Both the position numbers and the translations under genes were made by a program. Under the pieces are notes generated by a model. It saw nothing but the letters and a program-made list of their open reading frames with translations, was not told the origin of the DNA and ran no database searches. From Asaia platycodi JCM 25414 (GTDB lineage: Bacteria; Pseudomonadota; Alphaproteobacteria; Acetobacterales; Acetobacteraceae), in assembly GCF_000614545.1 (NCBI RefSeq), contig NZ_BAKW01000007.1, positions 1 through 64,000 of the forward strand: a stretch of DNA of 64,000 nucleotides, written 5' to 3'. Shown one piece after another: positions 55,319-64,000 of this stretch; position 1 is the stretch's first letter, and every line of letters begins with the position of its first letter.

Positions 55319-57574
55319 ATGTCTGACACCCTTCTCCCTGACGCTGAAATGCCGGCCTCAATTCCGTCAATTTCCGGTTTGCTGCGCCGCATCGCAGGTT
55401 ACGATCCTCACGCAGACCTCGCTCGCGTTGAAGAAGCCTACGCAGTGGCCGAAAAGGCGCATCGTGAACAAAAGCGCGATAACGGCGAACCCTACATCAT
55501 TCACCCGATCGCCGTCGCTAATATCCTCGCGGGTTTCCGCATGGACGTGCCGTCCATCGTGGTGGGACTGCTTCACGATACGGTCGAAGATACAGGCATC
55601 ACCCAGGCGTTTTTGAAGGAGCGTTTTGGTGAGACGGTCGCCAGTCTCGTCGATGGTGTGACCAAACTGACCAGGCTCGAGCTTCAGTCGGACCGTACCA
55701 AACAGGCCGAAAATTTCCGCAAGCTCGTTCTGGCGATGTCACGCGATATCCGCGTGCTTATTGTCAAGCTTGCCGACCGTCTTCACAATATGCGTACGCT
55801 GCATTACGTGCAGCGTCAGGATAGACGCCTGCGTATTGCGCGCGAGACCATGGATATCTATGCGCCGCTCGCTGAGCGCATCGGTATGGATCGGGTCAAG
55901 ACGGAGCTGCAGAATCTCTCTTTCGAGCAACTGGAGCCTGAGGCCGATGCTACGATCCGGGCACGGTTGAATTTTCTGCGCGGGCACGGTGCCGATATTA
56001 TCGAGCAAATTCGCGCGGAGCTTAAAGCGCTCTGTGCCGAGGTCGGTCTCGACCATGTCGATGTAACGGGGCGTGAAAAATCGCCCTTTTCGATCTGGGC
56101 AAAAATGCAGAAGCGCAATGTCGCTTTTGAGCAGCTCTCGGACATCATGGCATTCCGTGTGATCGTGCCGTCGCGTGATGCCTGTTACGCTGCGCTTGGC
56201 GCCATTCATGGCGCGTATCCCATGATCGCCGGGCGCTTCAAGGACTACATTTCGACCCCGAAGGCAAATGGCTACCAGAGTCTCCATACGGGAGTTACGC
56301 TGCGTCAGCCACGCAATCAGAAGATCGAAATCCAGATACGCACCGCCGATATGCATGATTTTGCCGAAAACGGTGTGGCGTCCCATTGGGCCTATAAGGA
56401 GCGCGATGCAGCGCAGGCTTCGAGCAGTGAAGTCGCTGCGCTGGGGTTGAACAAGCTGCGCTGGGTGCAAGATCTTCTTGAAATTCTCGAAGATTCCGAA
56501 GCGCCAGACGAGTTCCTCGAGAACACCAAGCTTGAGCTCTATCAGGATCAGGTTTTCTGCTTTACGCCCAAGGGCCAGCTCATTTCCCTGCCGCGCCGCG
56601 CAACGCCAGTCGATTTCGCTTACGCCGTGCATAGCCAGGTGGGCGATGCTTGCGTGGGCGCCAAGATCAATGGCCGATTGATGCCGCTGCGGCATGAGTT
56701 GCAGAACGGCGATCAGGTCGAAATCATGACCGCGCGTGGGGGAACGCCTTCCGCCTCATGGGAGCGTTTTGTGGTTACCGGCAAGGCGCGGGCGCGTATC
56801 CGGCGCTACGTCGCGCTTCAGCAGCGTCAGGTCAATCTCGACACGGGGCGCACCGCTCTGGCCAAGGCTTTTCGTCAGGAAGGTGTCGATGGCAGTGAGA
56901 AGGTGCTTGAGACCCTCCTGCGTGATCTGCGTCAGCCGAGTATCGAAGATCTTTATGTGGCCGTGGGCACGGGGCAACTCGGGCCGCGTGACGTTGTCAA
57001 CGCTGCTTATCCCGAACTGCGCCAGACCCACCGCGCGCCGCGTATGGTTCCGGGCCTATCGGGGCGTCTCGGTGGCGGTATCGGCGCCCCGGCACGCTAT
57101 GGCGCGAAGAGCGGCTCGATCATCAATGGTATCGGGTCGGGAATTGCCACTCACTTCGCCGGATGTTGTCACCCGTTGCCGGGCGATCCTATCGTGGGGA
57201 TCATTGCGCAGGGCAAGGGCGTTACCATCCATCAGCGTCACTGCCAGAATCTCAGCGCGTTCTCTTCCACACCCGAGCGTTTTCTCGAAATCGACTGGGA
57301 CTACGAGGCCTTGGCGCAGGGTGAGCGTGGCGCCCCGCATATCGGCCGGGTGAGTGTGATCGCGGCTAATGAATCCGCTGTGCTGACAACGCTCACGAAC
57401 ACGGCCTCCAAACATAATGGCAGCGTGGTCAATCTGCGTATTCTCAACCGCCAGCTCGATTTCATGGAAATTCTTGTTGATCTTGAAGTGCGCGATGTTC
57501 GGCATCTTTCTGCGATGATCGCGGCGTTGCGTTCTGCCCAAGGTGTCATGCAGGTTGAGCGCACGAAGAACTGA
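55319..57574 (+). CDS. rsh: Bifunctional (p)ppGpp synthetase/hydrolase Rsh (RelA/SpoT)
   Basis: 751 residues. The HD hydrolase domain (about 50-200) has the intact HDTVEDT motif, so hydrolysis is likely. The synthetase domain (about 250-360) has RFKDYISTPKANGYQSLHTGV. A TGS domain (about 405-465, FTPKGQLISLPRRATPVDFAYAVHS), a CC/zinc-finger region with HFAGCCHPLPGD, and a C-terminal ACT domain follow. It is the single stringent-response enzyme typical of Alphaproteobacteria. Intact frame. Confidence 0.96.
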   Translation: MSDTLLPDAEMPASIPSISGLLRRIAGYDPHADLARVEEAYAVAEKAHREQKRDNGEPYIIHPIAVANILAGFRMDVPSIVVGLLHDTVEDTGITQAFLKERFGETVASLVDGVTKLTRLELQSDRTKQAENFRKLVLAMSRDIRVLIVKLADRLHNMRTLHYVQRQDRRLRIARETMDIYAPLAERIGMDRVKTELQNLSFEQLEPEADATIRARLNFLRGHGADIIEQIRAELKALCAEVGLDHVDVTGREKSPFSIWAKMQKRNVAFEQLSDIMAFRVIVPSRDACYAALGAIHGAYPMIAGRFKDYISTPKANGYQSLHTGVTLRQPRNQKIEIQIRTADMHDFAENGVASHWAYKERDAAQASSSEVAALGLNKLRWVQDLLEILEDSEAPDEFLENTKLELYQDQVFCFTPKGQLISLPRRATPVDFAYAVHSQVGDACVGAKINGRLMPLRHELQNGDQVEIMTARGGTPSASWERFVVTGKARARIRRYVALQQRQVNLDTGRTALAKAFRQEGVDGSEKVLETLLRDLRQPSIEDLYVAVGTGQLGPRDVVNAAYPELRQTHRAPRMVPGLSGRLGGGIGAPARYGAKSGSIINGIGSGIATHFAGCCHPLPGDPIVGIIAQGKGVTIHQRHCQNLSAFSSTPERFLEIDWDYEALAQGERGAPHIGRVSVIAANESAVLTTLTNTASKHNGSVVNLRILNRQLDFMEILVDLEVRDVRHLSAMIAALRSAQGVMQVERTKN

Positions 57575-57583
57575 TCTGATGTC

Positions 57584-57994
57584 ATGATACGGGGGATTGG
57601 CACGGATCTGTGTGACATGCGGCGCATTGCGCGCGCGCTCGAACGCTCAGGAGACCGCTTTCTGGAACGCGGCTTCACCCCCGCTGAAATAGCTTACGCC
57701 AATACGCGCAAGGGCGATGGGCGTCTCGGCATTCTGGCCAAACGCTGGGCGGCCAAGGAGGCCTGTGCAAAGGCGCTCGGGACCGGCTTTCGCAATGGCG
57801 TTGAACTGACAGATATCGAAGTGCGCCATGACGCGCTCGGCAAGCCGGTGCTGCATCTGAGCGGGAAGGCTGCCGAATATCTCAGCGCCCTGGCTCTGCC
57901 GGGAGAGCGCGCCGATATCCAGGTGAGTCTCAGTGACGAGACTCCGTATGCGATTGCCTATGTGATCGTGCAGTCGATCTCACAGCAAGCGTGA
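57584..57994 (+). CDS. acpS: Holo-[acyl-carrier-protein] synthase
   Basis: AcpS transfers 4'-phosphopantetheine from CoA to ACP. N-terminal GIGTDLCDMRRI with catalytic Asp and RWAAKEACAKALGTG with Glu and Lys are present; the C-terminal LSDETPYAIAYVI is typical. 136 residues. Nine bases separate it from rsh; pdxJ, often found here, is absent. Confidence 0.95.
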   Translation: MIRGIGTDLCDMRRIARALERSGDRFLERGFTPAEIAYANTRKGDGRLGILAKRWAAKEACAKALGTGFRNGVELTDIEVRHDALGKPVLHLSGKAAEYLSALALPGERADIQVSLSDETPYAIAYVIVQSISQQA

Positions 57995-58037
57995 TAGGCT
58001 GTCGCCAAATCCCCACTATCTGCGCTAAGAACCGGAA

Positions 58038-58832
58038 ATGACCGAAATGAATCCGGAGGCTTCGCCCTCCAAGCGAAAAGAAGACACCCCTCTGGAGATC
58101 GTTCGCTTCGTTGCGATCTGGATCATCGTGTTGCTGGCGATACGAACGGTTTTTGTCGAACCGTTCAATATTCCGAGCGCGTCGATGATTCCGACCCTTC
58201 AGGTCGGCGACTACATCGTCGTCACCAAGTTCGATTATGGCTGGTCACGATTTTCGATGCCGTTCTCGCCTCATCTTTTTGACGGTCGTATCTGGGAGAC
58301 GACACCGCATCGCGGCGATGTGGCTGTGTTCCGTTATACCCAGAATAACTCGATCGATTACATCAAGCGTATCATCGGTCTGCCTGGCGATCATATCCAG
58401 ATGCGTGCGGGCGAGCTTTATCTGAATGGGACCCTGGTGCCGCGCCAGTCGCTCGGCGCCTATTCAGTGATGGACGAAAATCGTTTGCCCCAGACAGGCA
58501 TACGGTATCTCGAGACTCTTCCCGGAAGCGCGGGTGCAGGCCCCGTCACGCATCAGATCCTGAAGCAGACTGATGAGGGCGAGCAGAACGACACGCGCGA
58601 ATATATTGTGCCGGAAGGCTATTTTTTCGCGATGGGAGATAATCGGGATAATAGCGGCGACAGCCGGTTCCAGCGCGATAACGGTGTCGATCTCGGTTAC
58701 GTCCCCATGGTCAATCTGGTTGGCAAGGCACGCTTTGTGTTCTTCTCCTACGAGGCCGTTCACCCTCTCTGGCAGTTCTGGCAGTGGCCGTTCGAGATAC
58801 GGTGGAGCCATCTTTTTGCGACGATGCACTGA
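58038..58832 (+). CDS. lepB: Signal peptidase I
   Basis: LepB cleaves Sec signal peptides at the periplasmic face. One N-terminal membrane helix (residues about 20-40), then the catalytic Ser in NIPSASMIPTLQVGDYI, the catalytic Lys in YIKRIIGLPGD, and the conserved MGDNRDNSGDSRF. 264 residues. The ATG two codons later (MNPEASP) is an alternative. It is followed by rnc after 9 bp. Confidence 0.95.
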   Translation: MTEMNPEASPSKRKEDTPLEIVRFVAIWIIVLLAIRTVFVEPFNIPSASMIPTLQVGDYIVVTKFDYGWSRFSMPFSPHLFDGRIWETTPHRGDVAVFRYTQNNSIDYIKRIIGLPGDHIQMRAGELYLNGTLVPRQSLGAYSVMDENRLPQTGIRYLETLPGSAGAGPVTHQILKQTDEGEQNDTREYIVPEGYFFAMGDNRDNSGDSRFQRDNGVDLGYVPMVNLVGKARFVFFSYEAVHPLWQFWQWPFEIRWSHLFATMH

Positions 58833-58841
58833 GGCTCTGTC

Positions 58842-59591
58842 ATGAGTGGTCATGACGACAATCTCGATGCGCTTCAAAAGGCTCTCGGGCACCGCTTTGC
58901 GGATCAGGGGCTGCTGCGTCAGGCCCTGACCCATCGCTCCGCAGTGTCGTCACGGCAAGGGCGCCGCGCGCCGCGTGGTGGCGTGAAGTCGGTCGATACA
59001 GTCTCGAATGAGCGCCTTGAATTCATCGGCGACCGTGTCCTCGGGCTGCTTATGGCGGAATGGCTACTCGAGCAGTTTCCAAATGAGCCTGAGGGTGCGC
59101 TCGGGCCGCGTCACGCGTCCCTTGTGTCACGCAACGCGCTGGCGCCCATTGCCGAAAGTGTCGGCGTGGCCGGGGCACTGCGTATTGCCGAGCATGAGGA
59201 GCAGGCCAATATTCGCGGCCTCGCCAATGTGCAGGCCGATGCGATGGAAGCGCTGCTGGGCGCGATCTATCTCGATGGCGGGCTGGAGCCAGCGCGCCGC
59301 CTCGTACGCGAAAAATGGAATGATCTGCTTCTCTCGCAGATAACCCCGCCCAAAGACCCGAAGACGGCCTTGCAGGAATTTGTGCTTGCACGCGGCTCTG
59401 CCTTGCCGGAATACGAGACCCTGTTGATGGAAGGCCCTTCGCATGCTCCGCGCTTTACGGTTGCGGTTTCTGCTATGGGTGAGGCAGGTGAGGGCGTGGC
59501 AGGAAGCAAGCGCCAGGCCGAGAGCGAGGCGGCGACCGCCCTCCTCCGGCGATTGAACCGTAGCCGTAAAGGCACGAAGGATAGAAGATGA
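58842..59591 (+). CDS. rnc: Ribonuclease III
   Basis: RNase III cuts double-stranded RNA, including rRNA precursors. The signature NERLEFIGDRVLGLLMAEWL holds the catalytic Glu and Asp. A second acidic patch is DAMEALLGAIYLDGG. The C-terminal dsRNA-binding domain (about 175-245) includes GSKRQAESEAATALL. 249 residues. The stop overlaps the era start. Confidence 0.95.
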   Translation: MSGHDDNLDALQKALGHRFADQGLLRQALTHRSAVSSRQGRRAPRGGVKSVDTVSNERLEFIGDRVLGLLMAEWLLEQFPNEPEGALGPRHASLVSRNALAPIAESVGVAGALRIAEHEEQANIRGLANVQADAMEALLGAIYLDGGLEPARRLVREKWNDLLLSQITPPKDPKTALQEFVLARGSALPEYETLLMEGPSHAPRFTVAVSAMGEAGEGVAGSKRQAESEAATALLRRLNRSRKGTKDRR

Positions 59592-60478
59592 CGACACGTT
59601 GTGGTTTCGTCGCCCTTGTCGGGGCGCCGAATGCCGGAAAATCTACTCTGATCAACCGCATGACCGGCACCAAATTGTCGATCGTGAGCCCCAAGGCGCA
59701 GACGACGCGTTTCAGGGTGCTTGGCATCCTGATGCGTCAGACCACGCAGATTCTGCTTGTCGATACGCCGGGCATTTTCAAGCCGAGACGCAAGCTTGAT
59801 CGTGCAATGGTGGCGGCCGCCTGGACCGGATCTCAGGATGCCGATATCTCGCTTCTGCTGATCGACGCCAAGGCTGGTATTCGTGAGGAATCGCAGGCCG
59901 TCATTGAAACGCTTGCCAAGCAGAAGCGCCGCGTGTGGCTCGTACTGAACAAGACCGACCTGATCGGTGCCCAGCAGCTTCTGCCCCTGACCAAGGCGAT
60001 CACCGAGCAACTGGCCGTCGAGCATGTCTTCATGCTGAGCGCCCGCTCTGGCGATGGTGTGGACGATCTGCTCGATAACCTTGCTGCGGAACTCCCCGAG
60101 GGGCCTTATCTTTATCCTGAAGACGATCTGACCGATCTGCCTGACCGTCTGCTGGCGGCTGAGCTGGTACGTGAACAGATCTTCATGCAGACGCATGAGG
60201 AAATTCCATATCAGGCCACTGTCGAGACCGAGAGCTTCAAGGAGCGTCCCGACGGTTCGGTGCGTATCGATGCGACGATTTATGTTTCCCGACCCGGTCA
60301 CAAGGCCATCCTGATCGGCGAGGGCGGTCGCAAGATTCGCAGCATCGGCGAGCGGGCACGTCTCGATCTGGGGCGTCTGCTCGAGCGGCCTTGCCATCTT
60401 TTTCTCAACGTGCGCGAGCGTGCCGGTTGGGATGAGGAAAAGGCCAGACTGCGGGCGATCGGTCTGGATGACGCCTGA
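59588..60478 (+). CDS. era: GTPase Era
   Basis: Era binds 16S rRNA and aids 30S maturation. G1 GAPNAGKST, G3 DTPGI, G4 NKTD, and the C-terminal KH domain with ILIGEGGRKIRSIGERAR. 296 residues. The ATG overlaps the rnc stop by 4 bp. Confidence 0.96.
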   Translation: MTTRCGFVALVGAPNAGKSTLINRMTGTKLSIVSPKAQTTRFRVLGILMRQTTQILLVDTPGIFKPRRKLDRAMVAAAWTGSQDADISLLLIDAKAGIREESQAVIETLAKQKRRVWLVLNKTDLIGAQQLLPLTKAITEQLAVEHVFMLSARSGDGVDDLLDNLAAELPEGPYLYPEDDLTDLPDRLLAAELVREQIFMQTHEEIPYQATVETESFKERPDGSVRIDATIYVSRPGHKAILIGEGGRKIRSIGERARLDLGRLLERPCHLFLNVRERAGWDEEKARLRAIGLDDA

Positions 60479-60498
60479 GAAGTTCTTGTGAGGACAGG

Positions 60499-60522
60499 CC
60501 GCGCCCTATAAGAGGGGCGCGG
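60499..60522 (+). terminator. Hairpin between era and pyrH
   Basis: CCGCGCCC and GGGCGCGG form an 8-bp stem at 60499-60506 and 60515-60522. No T-run follows; it may mark the end of the era transcript. Confidence 0.4.
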
Positions 60523-60565
60523 GTTGTGAAATGGCCGTCAAGAGACTGCAACGAAAGAGGATGCG

Positions 60566-61294
60566 ATGACCGAAACTTCTGCACGCTACAAGCGCGTTCT
60601 TCTCAAGGTTTCGGGCGAGGCCCTCATGGGCAAGGGCTCTTTCGGCATCGAGCCGCAGATCGTTGAAGAAATTGCAAACGATGTTGCTCTGGTCTCACGC
60701 AGCGGCGTGCAGGTCTGCCTCGTGATTGGCGGTGGCAACATCTTCCGTGGCGTGGCGGCTGCCGCTAAGGGCATGGATCGTGCCCAGGGCGATTACGCCG
60801 GTATGCTGGCGACGGTCATCAACGCGCTGATGATGCAGAACGCGCTTGAAAAAGCGGGAATCGATACGCGCGTCATGTCGGCCATCCAGATGTCCTCGAT
60901 CGCCGAACCCTATATCCGCCGTCGCGCCGTGCGTCATATGGAGAAGGGGCGCGTTGTCATCTTCGCAGCCGGAACGGGTAACCCCTTCTTCACGACCGAT
61001 ACAGCTGCTGCTCTGCGTGCGAATGAGATGGAATGCGATGTGCTGCTCAAGGGTACGCAGGTCGATGGTGTTTACTCTGCGGATCCGCGTCGCGTGCCTG
61101 ACGCCGAGCGTTACGACGAGCTGTCCTATATGGATGTGCTCTCCCGCGATCTGAACGTGATGGATGCGACCGCTATTTCGCTCGCGCGTGAAAATCGTTT
61201 GCCGATCATCGTTTTCAATATTCATGCACCGGGAGCTTTTGCCAGCGTGATGCGAGGCGAAGGGCGCTTCACCCGGATTATCGAAACGGCTTGA
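60566..61294 (+). CDS. pyrH: UMP kinase
   Basis: PyrH phosphorylates UMP to [14 protein letters not shown] at the N-terminus, [30 protein letters not shown] and [16 protein letters not shown] match the bacterial hexameric UMP kinase. 242 residues, intact frame. It heads the set pyrH-frr-uppS-cdsA-dxr. Confidence 0.96.
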   Translation: MTETSARYKRVLLKVSGEALMGKGSFGIEPQIVEEIANDVALVSRSGVQVCLVIGGGNIFRGVAAAAKGMDRAQGDYAGMLATVINALMMQNALEKAGIDTRVMSAIQMSSIAEPYIRRRAVRHMEKGRVVIFAAGTGNPFFTTDTAAALRANEMECDVLLKGTQVDGVYSADPRRVPDAERYDELSYMDVLSRDLNVMDATAISLARENRLPIIVFNIHAPGAFASVMRGEGRFTRIIETA

Positions 61295-61344
61295 ACTGGA
61301 CGCCTCCAGACGTCCCCCTTTGAGTGTCCATAAAGGAGAGAACA

Positions 61345-61911
61345 ATGCCTGCTGAGCTGAATGACCTGCTCGAAGATCTGACCCGCCGCATGGACGGCGC
61401 CATGGAGAGCCTCCGTCGCGATTTATCCGGCCTACGTTCGGGCCGTGCCAGCCCCAACCTGCTCGAGCCGGTGCGCGTCGAGGCCTATGGCAGCGACGTG
61501 CCTCTGTCTCAGGTCGGGTCGATTGCAGTCCCCGAGGCGCGTATGCTGACCGTATCGGTCTGGGATCGCGGGCTCGTGGGTGCCGTTGAACGCGCTATTC
61601 GTGATTCCGGTCTGGGGCTCAACCCTGCGGCTGATGGGCAGACGGTGCGCGTGCCGATTCCTCAGCTGACCGAAGAGCGTCGTAATGAACTGGCCCGCGC
61701 TGCCGGTCGCTATGCCGAAAATGGCAAGATTGCCGTGCGCAATGTGCGGCGCGATGGCATGGATCAGGTCAAGACTCATGAAAAAAAGAGCGAGATCAGC
61801 CAGGACGATATGAAAGTCTGGTCCGACGGCGTGCAGAAGCTGACGGATCAATACGTCAAAAAGGTCGATGACATGCTTGCCGACAAGGAACGCGAGATCA
61901 AGCAGGTCTGA
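61345..61911 (+). CDS. frr: Ribosome recycling factor
   Basis: RRF splits post-termination ribosomes with EF-G. The ATG at 61345 follows AAGGAGAG and gives [21 protein letters not shown], with the [19 protein letters not shown] motif and the long helices of domain I ([21 protein letters not shown]). 188 residues. Confidence 0.96.
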   Translation: MPAELNDLLEDLTRRMDGAMESLRRDLSGLRSGRASPNLLEPVRVEAYGSDVPLSQVGSIAVPEARMLTVSVWDRGLVGAVERAIRDSGLGLNPAADGQTVRVPIPQLTEERRNELARAAGRYAENGKIAVRNVRRDGMDQVKTHEKKSEISQDDMKVWSDGVQKLTDQYVKKVDDMLADKEREIKQV

Positions 61912-61920
61912 TCAGGCACC

Positions 61921-62687
61921 GTGTCGTCTTCACGCATTCTCCCGGTCGCAACCGCAGAGCTGGCCCCTGCCAGCGTGCCGCGTCATGTTGCCGTCATCAT
62001 GGATGGCAACGGGCGCTGGGCGCGTGCGCGTGGCAAGGCCGTCATGGCGGGGCATCGCGCCGGGGCCGAGGCCGTCAGGCGCTGCGTCAAGGCGGCCATC
62101 CTCTCGGGGGTGCGCTACCTGACGCTTTATGCTTTTTCTTCCGAGAACTGGCAGCGGACGACCGAAGAAGTGTCCGATCTCACTTCGTTGCTTCGGTTCT
62201 ATCTGCGGCACAAGGTTGCCGAACTGCACGAACAGAACGTGCGTCTGGAATTCATCGGCGATCTGACCCGGTTCGATGCCGGATTGCGGGCTGAAATCGA
62301 ACGCGCCAAGACTCTTACTGCGCGCAACGGGCGTCTGACCCTCATTCTGGCTCTCTCCTATGGAGCTCGCAGGATATGCTTGCTGCGGCGCGGCGCCTTG
62401 CCGATGCTGCAGCGCGGGGGGAGATCGACCCGACTTCGCTCAGTGAGCAGGATTTTGGAGATTATCTGCAGACTTCGCCTTTCCCCGATCCGGATCTCAT
62501 CGTGCGTACGAGTGGCGAGCGGCGTCTGTCGAATTTTCTGCTCTGGGAATCGGCCTATGCTGAATTGTCTTTTCTCGACGTGATGTGGCCAGACTTCAAC
62601 GAGACCCATTTCGCCACGCTAATGGCGGATTTTGCCGGGCGTGAGCGTCGTTTCGGCAAGCGTCTCGAGACGGATTCCGCATTGTGA
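61921..62687 (+). CDS. uppS: Undecaprenyl diphosphate synthase (one frameshift)
   Basis: UppS makes the C55 lipid carrier for cell-wall precursors. [16 protein letters not shown] with catalytic Asp, AFSSENWQR and the late [21 protein letters not shown] are present. One base is missing near 62370; restored, it reads [18 protein letters not shown]. The start is GTG 61921. The restored length is 255 residues. The stop overlaps the cdsA start. Confidence 0.94.
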
Positions 62688-63556
62688 CAGGAAGCAGCGC
62701 CAATCCGCGCTGGTCCGATCTGCGCCTGCGCCTGATCTCCGCGGCCGTAATCGTTCCCATAGCGCTTCTAGGCATCCTGTCCGGTGGTGTGGCGTACCGT
62801 ATCATGATCCTGCTCGTCAGTCTGGGGCTCGTCTATGAAGGCGCAGCCATGGCAGGGCTAAGCTGGAAAAAAGGGAAGCGCAGCTGGCGCGGCGGTCTGC
62901 TGCTGTTCTGGCCGATCATCGGGCTCATTGTCGCCATGAAAGGCGAGTGGCGAGCTGCTTTCGGTCTCGCGCTTTCAGCTGCGATTTTCGGCTTCGCTCA
63001 GTGGGTCTGTGTGGCTGTTGCGAGTTTCGGCGGGCTGTCTCTTCTGTGGCTACGAGAGCAGCCCGGCACGGGTGCTTTGCCTGTGCTGTTCATCATATTC
63101 GTCGTGATTGCCAGCGATAGCGGGGCCTATCTGGCCGGACGCATTATCGGTGGCCCGAAGCTCGCGCCCAGCATCTCACCTGGCAAGACCCGGTCCGGGG
63201 CGGCTGGCGGGCTTTTGGCCGCAGGATTGGCCGGGATGGCAGTTGCCGGTCTTTCAGGTCAGGGCGGGCTTCCCGGAGGCGCGATCTGGGGGATGATCCT
63301 CGGTTGCGCCGCGCAATGCGGCGACCTCGCCGAGAGCGCCGCCAAACGTCGTGTGGGTATAAAGGACTCCGGCTGGCTCATTCCCGGCCATGGGGGGCTT
63401 CTGGATCGGTTTGACGGGCTCCTGGCTGCGGCGCCGCTGGCGGCTCTGGTCTCTCTTGCCGTGCCGGGGCAGGTTTTCTGGGCCGCGCTTCCCCACGATA
63501 TTCTCGTCGCCCTTCTGCATCCTCTCTTTCCGTCTTTCTCTGCTTTCTCGCATTGA
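62684..63556 (+). CDS. cdsA: Phosphatidate cytidylyltransferase
   Basis: CdsA makes CDP-diacylglycerol from phosphatidate. A polytopic membrane protein of 290 residues with the late signature [25 protein letters not shown]. It starts at GTG 62684 and is coupled to uppS (GTGA). Confidence 0.94.
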   Translation: MTGSSANPRWSDLRLRLISAAVIVPIALLGILSGGVAYRIMILLVSLGLVYEGAAMAGLSWKKGKRSWRGGLLLFWPIIGLIVAMKGEWRAAFGLALSAAIFGFAQWVCVAVASFGGLSLLWLREQPGTGALPVLFIIFVVIASDSGAYLAGRIIGGPKLAPSISPGKTRSGAAGGLLAAGLAGMAVAGLSGQGGLPGGAIWGMILGCAAQCGDLAESAAKRRVGIKDSGWLIPGHGGLLDRFDGLLAAAPLAALVSLAVPGQVFWAALPHDILVALLHPLFPSFSAFSH

Positions 63557-63575
63557 TCTGGAGTATCCTGAGATC

Positions 63576-64000
63576 ATGACCTCCTCACCGCGCAGCATCA
63601 CCGTTCTGGGCAGCACTGGCAGCATCGGCTGCTCCACAATCGATCTTCTGCTGGCCGAGCCGGAGCGCTTTCAGGTTCGTGCGCTCGTGGGAGGGCGTAA
63701 TGTGGCGCTGCTTGCCGAGCAGGCGCGAGCTCTGCGTGCAGAGGTCGCCGTGATCAACGACGAAACCCTGCTCGACGGTCTACGGTCAAGATTGCAGGGC
63801 AGTGGTGTGAAAGTGGCTGCCGGACGCCGGGCGGTGATCGAAGCCGCTGCCATGGAAGCTGACTGGACGATGGCCGCCATTACTGGCGCCGCGGGGCTGG
63901 AGCCTACGCTGGCAGCAACCCGCAATGGTCGTGCTATTGCGCTTGCGAACAAGGAAGCGCTGGTCAGCGCAGGCGATGTCATGCTGCGTGAAGTCGCCGC
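63576..64000 (+). CDS. dxr: 1-deoxy-D-xylulose 5-phosphate reductoisomerase, N-terminal part (cut by window end)
   Basis: Dxr makes 2-C-methyl-D-erythritol 4-phosphate in the MEP isoprenoid pathway. The NADPH-binding motif VLGSTGSIGCST and the later MAAITGAAGLEPTLAATRNGR and ALANKEALVSAG are seen in the first 141 residues. The rest is beyond the window. Confidence 0.95.
   Translation, partial: MTSSPRSITVLGSTGSIGCSTIDLLLAEPERFQVRALVGGRNVALLAEQARALRAEVAVINDETLLDGLRSRLQGSGVKVAAGRRAVIEAAAMEADWTMAAITGAAGLEPTLAATRNGRAIALANKEALVSAGDVMLREVA

Noticed and set aside
1-64000. Programmed frameshifting as an explanation for the broken genes
   Set aside because: The shifts are in unrelated genes, mostly losses of a base in varied contexts with no common slippery heptamer, and several would abolish essential proteins.
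1-64000. tRNA, rRNA, CRISPR, IS elements
   Set aside because: I looked for cloverleaf arms with CCA ends, regular repeats with spacers, and transposase-like frames with terminal repeats, and found none that hold up.

Overview
The window is chromosomal core DNA of an acetic acid bacterium (Acetobacteraceae, Alphaproteobacteria). The main reasons are a fused transaldolase/glucose-6-phosphate isomerase gene inside a large pentose phosphate cluster, a Tol-Pal/tilS/ftsH/glmM block, a CtrA-type regulator, and alphaproteobacterial gene orders (rpoZ-rsh-acpS-lepB-rnc-era and pyrH-frr-uppS-cdsA-dxr). An Asaia- or Gluconobacter-like genus is a guess. I saw no rRNA, tRNA, CRISPR array, insertion sequence or prophage.

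Layout. 1-9.5 kb: tolA (partial)-tolB-pal-cpoB-tilS-ftsH, then glmM-thiD (envelope integrity, tRNA lysidine, proteolysis, cell-wall precursor, thiamine). 9.5-16.4 kb: a CtrA-like regulator and mostly leftward genes (M29 aminopeptidase with two unknown proteins, a coiled-coil protein, ankyrin protein-hisC, a metallo-hydrolase). 16.8-27.6 kb: tkt, tal-pgi, gnd, then zwf-HAD-pgl-rpiA-gntK, which together form the oxidative and non-oxidative pentose phosphate pathway plus gluconate entry, the main sugar route in these bacteria. 27.9-37.5 kb: DUF4349 lipoprotein, MFS transporter, VOC protein, trmJ-cysS, MATE pump, BON/LysM protein, rpsD, prfC. 37.7-46.3 kb: a 47-residue membrane protein, an OmpA-family porin, a fused aroK-aroB gene, a small membrane protein with xerC/D, accA, a CinA-type protein, an SMP-30 lactonase, a GNAT-Nudix fusion. 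46.3-54.5 kb: a Rieske oxygenase divergent from a TonB receptor, a DUF815 ATPase, yajC, sodB, a beta-hydroxyacid dehydrogenase, an unrecognised ORF, a NYN-domain protein. 54.8-64 kb: rpoZ-rsh-acpS-lepB-rnc-era, then pyrH-frr-uppS-cdsA-dxr (cut by the window end).

About two dozen otherwise intact, often essential genes are broken by single-base deletions, mostly in short G or C runs. I read these as sequence errors and give each such gene over its full reconstructed span. The most interesting biological signal is the CtrA-like regulator: the phospho-acceptor Asp51 is Glu and one acidic-pocket Asp is Ser, as if the protein were locked in a phosphorylation-independent state. No clearly new multi-gene system was found.
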